From positions 51,956,001 through 52,020,000 of the forward strand of contig CM060731.1 of assembly GCA_030704615.1 (NCBI GenBank): a stretch of 64,000 nucleotides of DNA. The letters run 5' to 3'. The translations under genes and the position numbers were made by a program. The notes under the pieces were generated by a model. The model worked only from the letters and a program-made list of their open reading frames with translations. It ran no database searches and was not told the origin of the DNA. Positions 56,113 to 64,000 of the stretch are shown here, piece by piece. Every line of letters begins with the position of its first letter. The stretch's first letter is position 1. This DNA comes from Takakia lepidozioides (Eukaryota; Streptophyta; Takakiopsida; Takakiales; Takakiaceae).

Positions 56113-56260
56113 TGGACTGTGTAACCCTCGTGGGCTGTGTTGGGCTGTGACAAGCTGTGTCAAACTATGGTGGGCTGTGATAGGCTGTGTGATACTGTGG
56201 TGAGCTGTGATAGGTTGTGATAAGCTGTGTGATGTTGTGGTGGGCTGTAATAACTATGCG
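56113..56260. repeat. CTGTG-type minisatellite between integrase and ORF3, element B
   Basis: GCTGTGATAGGTTGTGATAA-like units at the same place as the array 9909-10078 in element A. Confidence 0.8.
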
Positions 56261-56262
56261 AA

Positions 56263-57640
56263 CACCCGTGTTCTCCGCTCAGGCCATACACATTCGGCTT
56301 TACGACAAGTGCTACATGCTCCGTTGGTATTACCGGTGCAGCCCGTGACTGTTTCTGTGTTTCAATATGCAAGTCGTGCTGCAATGGTTTGTCATGGATA
56401 CCACTGTATCCCTTCAACTTATTGGCATTGACTCTTCCCAGCATCTCTTTGTTAATGGTTTGTAACATGGCGGTGTTGTTATCATACATCTTTTGTATGA
56501 CATAAGGTCCTTTCCATGGTGATTTAAGCTTAGAAGCTTTAATCTTCCCCTTCTTCTGCAACCACAGAACCAAATCTCCCGTCTTAAAAGTCTTTATCTT
56601 GCCTTCATCAAACTGTTCCTTTCTCTTCATCTGAATTCTGGTCATGTTATCAGCTGCATCAGCACGTATTTCTTCCACATGGTATAATTCATGTTTCCTG
56701 ACCTTAATTGAATCTTACAATTCCATTCTCTTTCCACATTCCGTTCTCATGGTAGGTAACAGGAATTCCACTGGAAGTAAAGCTTCCATACCATAAACTA
56801 ATTGGAATGGTGTATACTTAGTGGTGACTTATATGAAGTCATGTATGACCACAAAGCTGTCAGCAGCTTTATATCCCAATCCGTTCTGTTTGCATTGACT
56901 ATCTTAGCCAAGATAGTACATAGTATTTTGTTGGTAGCCTCTGTCTGTCCATTACCCTATGGGTAATATGTTGTACTCTTCCTATGCACCATCATGAACT
57001 CTTTAGTCAATCATTCAATGGTCTCATTAATGAGTGACTTCCCTGATCACTGATAAATTCCAAGGGACAGCCAAATCGTGTAAGTATGTTCTCATACAGG
57101 AACCTTGCCGTGGACGTGGCTGTGTTGTCCCTCAAAGCTTTAGCTTCCACCCACTTCGTAGTATAATCAGTGGCTGTAATTATGTACCTGTTCTGTGTAT
57201 TCTTGGCTAGTGGGTTAATTGGTCCAACAAAGTATAGTCCCCATTTCTGAAATGGTTCAGTAGGCATCGTAGAATGCAAAGCCATCTTCCCAGATCTCTA
57301 CAATAGTCCTAACCTCTGACACTCATCATAACTCTTACAATACTTGTGTACATCCTTGAACAAAGTAGGCCACCAGTAACCTGCAAATAGTATCTTTCTA
57401 CTGGTAGTCTCTTCTCCAAAATGACCTCCAGCCACTCATTTATGAACTTCCTCCAAAACTTTATTTACTTCATGGTGGTACAAGCATCGTTTAAGTACTA
57501 CATCAGGTCCTAGCTTATAGATTCTGTCCCCTACCATAGTGTAAGGTAAAGCCTTGATAGCGATTCTCTTCCTCTGCTCCTTCCAATAACTAGGTGGGCA
57601 CTGATCATGAGTAAAGTAGTATCTGATTGGCCACTGCCAA
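56263..57640 (-). pseudogene. Ty3/gypsy integrase of element B, fragmented
   Basis: 56160-56678 encodes the C-terminal domain (GDLVLWLQKKGKIKASKLKS). 57007-57285 encodes part of the core (ITATDYTTKWVEAKALRDNT, EFISDQGSHS). Relative to element A there are several single-base indels, and stop codons such as the one in the HHCC region near 57,300. It is cut at 57,640. Confidence 0.75.
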
Positions 57641-58118
57641 TGTTAGAGGGTTGCTTGGGACTTAGACGCTTTTACGGGTTCTGTGGGGTACCCTTAATTT
57701 TTGCGCAGACTGAGACCAACAAGAGCCTTAGAGGTGGCAGCAGTAGGCTTTAGGGGGGTTACACAGCCAACACAGCCCGACACGGCCAGTCACAGCCAAC
57801 ACAGCCCAACACAGCCAATCACAGCCCCCACAGCTTCGCACAGCCCGACACAGTCGACACAGTCCGTCACAGTCAGTCACAGCCGACACAGCCAGTCACA
57901 GCCCGCCACAGCTTTGCACAGCCCGACACAGCCGACACAGTCCGTCACAGCCAGTCATAGCCGCCACAGCTCGCACAGCCCGACACAGCCGACACAGCCA
58001 ATCACAAGCCCGACACAGCCTTACACAGCCAGTCACAGCTCGGCACAGCTTGACACAGCCTGTCACAGTACATGAGGAACAGTTATCATTGGCAGGGAAC
58101 GATCAGCGAGGGAACAAC
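57641..58118 (+). repeat. LTR5, partial, inverted relative to element B
   Basis: Starts TGTTAGAGGGTTGCTTGGG, the 5' end of the family LTR, now on the plus strand. It contains about 300 bp of the minisatellite as CACAGCC units and fades out near 58,118, before the TCGACA end. Confidence 0.82.
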
Positions 58119-58129
58119 ATCGAGGTTTG

Positions 58130-58760
58130 CTAGTTCATGAGCTGAGCGGCATGAGCGGCGCATGAGCGGCATGAGCAGAGTAGTAACACAATCGGTTTTC
58201 ATGAGCAGATAAGTACAAATTTCGAAAATAAAAAACAATAAAAAACAATAAAAAACAATAAATTTAATGCAATGTGTCAGAAAAAACAATATATTATCGG
58301 CCCCTTGAAGGGAAAATTGCACTTTTGGACAGTTGTGCTCATGATATTTTGTCTTCCGCTCATGCCAATTCCTAGCGACATGTGCAAATATGGCGCCGAA
58401 TTTCGTCTCGCGGTAATAGGTCCGTAACCTGAAAAAACGGCGACGTATTTCGCGGCAATAGGTCTCTCTGTGCGAAAAATGGTGCCGAATTCCGCGGCTA
58501 TAGGTCCCCTCATGACAGGTAATTCGGCGCCATTTTTCCAGTGCATGTTCGGACTTAGCCAGTTTTTCGGCCCAAAAAAGAGAAATTCGGCGCCATTTTT
58601 CCAGACACGACCCGGTACCAGTGCATGTTGGGACTTAGCCAGTTTTCGGCCCCAAAAAGAGAAATTCGGCGCCATTTTTCCCCACACAGGTACCAGTGCA
58701 TGTTGGGACTTAGCGAGTTTTCGGCCCCAAAAGAGAAATTCGGCGCCATTTTTCCAGAAA
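58130..58760. repeat. CATGAGCGG / GGCGCC repeat block
   Basis: CATGAGCGG is repeated at 58,138-58,190. Three AAAAAACAAT units lie near 58,225-58,262. AATTCGGCGCCATTTTT starts at 58521, 58584, 58663 and 58737 (63-79-bp spacing), with inverted forms near 58,392 and 58,485. Related motifs occur in the insert at 16191-16708. Confidence 0.7.
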
Positions 58761-58989
58761 TGGCCCCAGAACTGCTTCTGTGGATCTCAGTTTGAATGGA
58801 ATATGGCCTCATTCCAGGAGTTTTTGGGGTGCATTTCATTACACTGCAAAAAAAAGTTCTGATAACAGCAAAATGCATTTGAAAATATCATATGGAGGAT
58901 TCCGTTTGCCCCATCAATGATTTCTGGAATCCCTAAGAAGGAGTTTGTGCAGCTCGTTCACGCTCAACGCCGGTGCATGAATAAAGTCA

Positions 58990-61129
58990 TCAATAGTCAC
59001 GTTTCATCCTCACCTCTTCAGGTAAATGTAATACAGATGCTTGCACGGATAATTACTTCGAACCCTTCTTTGCTTCCATCAACAGAAAGTCCGTACAGTT
59101 GCAAGTCGGCTCCACTCCAATCGTAATTGTGTATACATCGTCGCGTACAGCCGACCGGCCGTTGCCATCCGATACACACGCCCAAGGCCGGTGGGGGTAC
59201 GTCACGGAGCTCTGAATAGTGCAAGCCATCCCAAGAGCATTGGCAATCCGAGTCTCATTCAACTTGTTGGGAGGTGTCTCGTCTCTTCACTCTTCCGAAT
59301 CGCATTGTGGGATGTGCAGAATTGTCCAATCCGTCTCTACTGGACCGAGCAGTATGCAATGCTGGGTCTGAGGACCGGAAATGCGTGGGCCGGATGTCTG
59401 TGCGTTGCACCATTCGAAATCCTGCTGCAGATAGAGCATCCGCCTCATTCTGAGAGAGGCTGCAACCCGGTGCAACAGGCCAGACGCCCGGAGGCTCCGA
59501 CATTCCCTGAATCCGTACTTGGGCTTGCCAAATACACAGGTCATTATGTCGTGCCCTACAGAACCAAATGTCCTGCGTTGTGGCGTGAGCAAATGTGGGA
59601 GTCAAAATCTGCCGCTGAAACAAGTGCAGGTACAGCACCGTGTGGGTTCCTCCGAATCATCTCACCACAGCGTGCTCTCGTATCCACCCGGATGGCGCAA
59701 CACTCCCTCGAAATGCCGCAATGTCCTCGCAATTCTCCACTGTGACTCCGACCTCTTGTCTCCACATGGGATGTTGTATTGCTTTACTACAGATGGCTCG
59801 TTATGTTGCCGGGGCACGCGCCCTGTGCTCAAAGGAGATGGCGATCTTGAACGTGCAGGACTTCCGGTGCTCGACGAGACCTCCTCGGACAACATCACCG
59901 GACCACGAGGGAGCGTGCGAATATTCTTGTCAGCTCGCCATGAATCCTCTTCTCCGCCAGGTGCCTCGTCAAGTCTTCGTCTCACTGGACGGGTATGAAC
60001 ATCTCCTTCCAAATGTTGGCCTCTTCGCAGGCAATGGCGTGTCCCGAAGGCCCTCTCGCAAGGCCGCCGCCCTTCCGAGGATTCTTCGATCTGGAGGCAG
60101 TCCGCATCAGCATTTCCTGCCTGTCCGGCCCCCAAGCCCCACTGTTTCCTTTCAAGAACTCGTTGTACCTGCATTGCTGCATAATTGACCTCACAATGTC
60201 CTCCGTTGTGGCAGTGAGGATGTCCACCAGATGCGCCGCAGAGGAGGCACGCCAGGAAGAGTGCACTGATTCGGCCATGTTTGTCGTGGGCATGTCGTGT
60301 CGAGTCGAGACACATTTCCTGCACAAGCACATGTTGAGGTTACAAGCAAGTTACAAATATGGCCAAGAATAATATCCAACGGGACGCGAATTCGTGCAAC
60401 TCACCTCCCGCATATAGTCGCCGAACTGGAGGAACGATAATGCCACCATGCTAGCCAACTGACCATTGCTCCTTCGTCTGATTTCCTTAAGCACCTGACG
60501 ATGTCCACCAAGCCCGTATGCATGCAAACTGTGTCTCTGCATCATCCAAGGTGGGAGCGCGCTTCCCGCAAGGCACATGGAACGGTGCTCCTCTCTGAAA
60601 TCTGGCGCCACGAGCCTGGTTGTGTACTGCGAAAGGCTCTGCAGAAGTGGAACCCACAAGATCTCTCCTTGCCTTCCATGGGAACATTGGGGGTCTTGCC
60701 CGTACCCCTTCGGATGGCAGCCCAATTGCTTGTGCGTTTGTCCTCCATGAAACCACGAAAGTGGGAGGGGGCAATCCCGCCTTGGCCATCTGTTCGTGTA
60801 TTCCCTGCCAAAGAAGCATCTCCGATTGTGTGTCCTCTCCTTTCATCTCACAAATAGCAATTGTCATTAGCATCCTGCATGTGGGTGTCGTAGACATGTG
60901 CACCCATTGTCACCCACTGGTGATTTGTAATTCGCTTGATATGGTCGACATGACCCAACTGTTTGACAAGTTCCCCCTCGTCATCCTGTCGACCAGTTCG
61001 ACGCCCTGCCAGGTCCCACGTGGACATTTTGAATACAAAACAACGATCTGCCTCAGTCCCTTGTCCTGGAAACCTACTTCCATGAATGAGTCATATCCAC
61101 ATCGTCGCTTCACCTCCAGAATGGAAGTA
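58990..61129 (-). pseudogene. Mutator-like (MULE) transposase, copy C, divergent
   Basis: Minus-strand relic, diverged from copies A and B. It has TIAICEMKGEDTQSEMLLW (about 60,800), FMEDKRTSNWAAIRR (about 60,720, with the second-Asp position kept), KERSC...FHF, an 86-bp intron 60319-60404 in the same place as in A and B, the Glu motif TNMAESVHSSW (about 60,270), RYNEFLKGNSGAWGPD, and a SWIM finger CNCTDF...PCKHLYYIYL (about 59,020-59,120). Several frameshifts are needed, including one inside the SWIM finger. The 5' end runs into the N gap. Confidence 0.68.
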
Positions 61130-61629
61130 NNNNNNNNNNNNNNNNNNNNNNNNNNNNNNNNNNNNNNNNNNNNNNNNNNNNNNNNNNNNNNNNNNNNNNN
61201 NNNNNNNNNNNNNNNNNNNNNNNNNNNNNNNNNNNNNNNNNNNNNNNNNNNNNNNNNNNNNNNNNNNNNNNNNNNNNNNNNNNNNNNNNNNNNNNNNNNN
61301 NNNNNNNNNNNNNNNNNNNNNNNNNNNNNNNNNNNNNNNNNNNNNNNNNNNNNNNNNNNNNNNNNNNNNNNNNNNNNNNNNNNNNNNNNNNNNNNNNNNN
61401 NNNNNNNNNNNNNNNNNNNNNNNNNNNNNNNNNNNNNNNNNNNNNNNNNNNNNNNNNNNNNNNNNNNNNNNNNNNNNNNNNNNNNNNNNNNNNNNNNNNN
61501 NNNNNNNNNNNNNNNNNNNNNNNNNNNNNNNNNNNNNNNNNNNNNNNNNNNNNNNNNNNNNNNNNNNNNNNNNNNNNNNNNNNNNNNNNNNNNNNNNNNN
61601 NNNNNNNNNNNNNNNNNNNNNNNNNNNNN
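61130..61629. other. Assembly gap (500 N)
   Basis: Exactly 500 undetermined bases. The left side is MULE copy C and the right side is gag of element C, so the junction between them is unknown. Confidence 1.
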
Positions 61630-62553
61630 GCTTTGGTGTTCCATGCCAACTCTTATCAAAAATATTTCTGTCAATCTTTTATCCACGGGATGTACCTCAG
61701 ATCTTCACCTCGTGATTGATCTTCTTCCTGTACCAATTATTCCTAATCTTTCTTGCAAAGAAACAGAAGGAGTGGCATCCAACTCTAGTTCTTCCGGTAT
61801 GGGTGATGTACTCTTTGATCTTAATGGTGTGAGAGGTCTAGATGATTCCCCTATGTCTATTCTCTCCCAAAGATATGGATAATTAGCTTCAGATAGCTTT
61901 CTCTTTTTTACTGAATATCTCTGGCGTAGCTCCTCTTTCATCACTCATGTCCCATGTCTTCATTTCTTTTAATGTGGCAATAACCAAAACTCTCTTCTGT
62001 AATTCTCTCGTATATGCCTGGGTTTCTTTCAAGCTTCAATGCACCCTTGGTTATACTTGAAGTCTCCGTTACCATAACCATATGGCAAATAAGTCTGAAA
62101 AGCTGTTCTTGGTGTGAGTTTGATCCACAAAATATCCTTTGGAATCCAATTCTTTACCAGTACAAGTCTTCATGCATATGAGTATAAACATTCACCTTTC
62201 TTTCTTCCCAGCCTTCAAACTCTACTCGCTTAATGGATAACAATGCTATCACATAAACCAATGTTGGTAACCAACGTGCTCTTCCTCTACAGGCTACCTG
62301 ATAAATCTTTATCACTCCTTTCTCCAGACCCCATTCCGGATCAGCATCATGCACTCGCTTAAGAATATTTTCTTTACAACCGTCTGGCAATTCCAAGAAC
62401 CTTTGAAAGAATTGTTTGGACAATCTTTCTTCCTTCGTTCCATAGGGAATTTGATTCACTTCAAATTCTTTAATGGTCCAACCACCATGATCCCACCAGA
62501 TGCCTGTCACATCTGGTTGTTCATGACTCAGTTCCCCAGTATGGTCGCCCAAA
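61630..62553 (-). pseudogene. Ty3/gypsy gag N-terminal region, element C
   Basis: The frame 62154-62552 (132 codons) is open and starts inside the primer site: GDHTGELSHEQPDVTG, then YGTKEERLSKQFFQRFLELP and CRGRARWLPTLVYVIALLSI. It is the intact form of the gag extension broken in element A. A second frame, 61705-61944, matches A 16,831-17,283 (ANYPYLWERIDIGESSRPL). Small indels separate the two. Confidence 0.68.
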
Positions 62554-63535
62554 TGTCGCGCGGCTTTTACTCACCCATCCCTTCGCTATCCGAGGCGGAA
62601 ACTCCAAGATAGAAGAGTTGGAAATCTCTAAGTACTCAGCCCGCTCAGAACAATCAGTCATGACCTACAGCTAGTGTATCATGGGGGTGTTTCCTATTTG
62701 TTTCCCTTTCCACATTCATGTTAGCTACCTTACATTGATAATTAAGTATCAGTTTGCTTCATCAATCTATCGGATTCCTTCAACTCCTCCATTCATTCCA
62801 CAGCTTCACTCAGATCTCTCTACACAGTGTGATTGTATCGTTTAAGTATCATATTATGATTTATCAGGTATCAGGCCGAAGCCATTGTGTCTCTAATCTG
62901 CTCTACAATATCACTACAGCTTTGCATATAACAAGCATCTACTAATCATCTCTCCTCTTTCACCGTGCTCTCCATGCTTGCTCTCCGCCCGATCCGCTCT
63001 CCTCCATGACCAAGAAGTCCTCCCCGTGAAGTGCTTCCATCAAAATCCCCCCTTCTCAGTCCTTGCTTCTCCCTTTATCTTCCTACCCGTGGCTCTAACC
63101 GTTTCCCTCACTAACCGTCGTCCGTGAACTAACATGTTCCATTTGCAGGTGTTGTTTCCCACAGTCGTTCCCTGTCCTGCTCTCCGTTCCCTATGGTCGT
63201 GACAGCTGTGTCAAGCTGTGACTGGCTGTGTGAAACTGTGACGGGCTGTGACTGGCTGTGTCGGGTTGTGACTGGCTGTGTGGCTGTGTCGGCTGTGATG
63301 GACTGTGTTGGCTGTGATGGCTGTGTCGGGCTGTGACGAGCTGTGCTGACTGTGTCTGGCTGTGTTGGCTGTGACGACTGTGACGGGCTGTGTTGGACTG
63401 TGACGGACTGTGTAACCCCCCTCTACAGTGCGCTGCTGTCATCCCTAAGGCTCCTATTGGTCTCAGTCTGTGCAAAAATTAAGGGTACCCTACAGATCCC
63501 GTATAAGTGTCTAAGTCCCAGACAGTCCTCTAACA
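62554..63535 (-). repeat. LTR6, 5' LTR of element C
   Basis: TGTCGCGCGG...CTCTAACA, same subfamily as solo LTR1. A primer site (CCCCAGTATGGTCGCC on the + strand) lies just to its left. Minisatellite at about 63,200-63,415. Confidence 0.87.
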
Positions 63536-64000
63536 TCCCCCCCAACACCTGCATGCTTGACTGTGCGTCATGTTGGTTTTGTGTGGGCGCTTGCTTTCAT
63601 AGGGATTAGGCCGGATTTGATCACCGGTCAATCCTAGAGTATGCTGTCGGTGGTGTGTCTGGAGTGATGACCAGCAAGACCACCAGTGTTTCTTCTGTGG
63701 TGAGACTGGGTTGATGACCAGCCAACCATAGGAGTTCTTGCGGTGGATGTAGGTGCAGGTGCCCTGCGCCACTGGGATATGACCCTTAAACTGCAACAGG
63801 TGCCCACCCGTGTCACTATTAGAATTAGTACTATAGTGTCACGTGGGGGAGGTGCACGTTGTTAGTGTCATCACGGAGTTACCCAAGGGTTTTGAGAGGG
63901 GTACGGCTACAGGCAGTAGCAGTGAGACTGGGTTCACCAGACGAGGTGTTCGTTTCAGATCACCTTCACCTCCACCCTCAACTAGTGCAAAGTTAGACAC
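63536..64000. other. Flank of LTR6, unassigned
   Basis: Starts TCCCCCCCAAC (a purine run on the minus strand, PPT-like). It has a minus frame 63530-63796 (QFKGHIPVAQGTCTYIHRKN) without a recognised family. It may be the internal 3' end of another retroelement. Confidence 0.3.

Larger units (their letters stand above)
50827..57640 (-). mobile_element. Ty3/gypsy LTR retrotransposon, element B (5'-truncated)
   Basis: Same family and orientation as element A. The 3' LTR is 50827-51752, PPT 51753-51769, env-position ORF 51791-55788, minisatellite about 56,113-56,260 and the integrase part of pol up to 57,640. There an inverted LTR of the same family replaces the rest (junction GCCACTGCCAA|TGTTAGAGG). 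RNase H, RT, protease and gag are therefore absent. Confidence 0.82.

Noticed and set aside
57701-58075. Plus-strand ORF of Ser/Thr/Gln/His repeats (124 codons)
   Set aside because: It is only the translation of the LTR5 minisatellite; equivalent frames occur in every LTR array.
60620-61882. Long ORFs spanning the N run
   Set aside because: Open only because undetermined bases give no stop codons.

Overview
The window looks like nuclear DNA of a streptophyte, most plausibly a charophyte alga such as Chara. The reasons are two intron-containing housekeeping genes of plant type (ribosomal protein eL31 and M18 aspartyl aminopeptidase), long Ty3/gypsy polyproteins of the green-lineage kind, and gene-sized introns with GT..AG ends. 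The species name is inference; nothing in the sequence proves it. There are no operons, no CRISPR array, no rRNA and no convincing tRNA.

Layout. 1-5.3 kb: a Tc1/pogo-like deletion derivative (36-966), then a decayed Mutator-like (MULE) transposase copy A on the minus strand, cut inside its SWIM zinc finger by a solo LTR with a perfect 5-bp target duplication. 5.36-18.8 kb: a near full-length minus-strand Ty3/gypsy element (element A) with gag, pol, an extra ORF in the env position, PBS, PPT and both LTRs. 18.8-24.2 kb: a multi-exon minus-strand gene of unknown function with several nonsense codons; its 1.54-kb intron carries about twelve copies of a 26-bp hairpin at alternating ~115/~146-bp spacing. 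24.4-27.7 kb: MULE copy B on the plus strand, head-to-head with that gene. 27.7-47.7 kb: a gene island with a multi-exon beta-trefoil-like gene (minus), a copia relic, RPL31 (plus) and aspartyl aminopeptidase (minus), the last two apparently intact; LINE pieces sit in one aminopeptidase intron. 49.3-50.5 kb: two integrase tails back to back, one with a chromodomain (minus) and one with a PHD finger (plus). 50.8-57.6 kb: gypsy element B, with the better-preserved env-position ORF. 57.6-58.8 kb: an inverted partial LTR and GGCGCC-rich repeats. 59-61.1 kb: MULE copy C (minus). 61,130-61,629: 500 N. 61.6-63.5 kb: the 5' end of a third gypsy element (C).

How it fits together. One gypsy family accounts for elements A, B and C and six LTRs. 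Its LTRs carry a variable CTGTG-type minisatellite that also occurs between integrase and the extra ORF. The MULE family is present as three independently broken copies that share an intron at the same place just before the catalytic-Glu motif. Most TE genes here are dead. The strongest candidates for something undescribed are the phased hairpin array, the ~1,330-codon coiled-coil ORF carried by the gypsy family, the divergent MULE/multi-exon gene pair, and LINE 3'-end insertions of only 35-43 bp with full target-site duplications.
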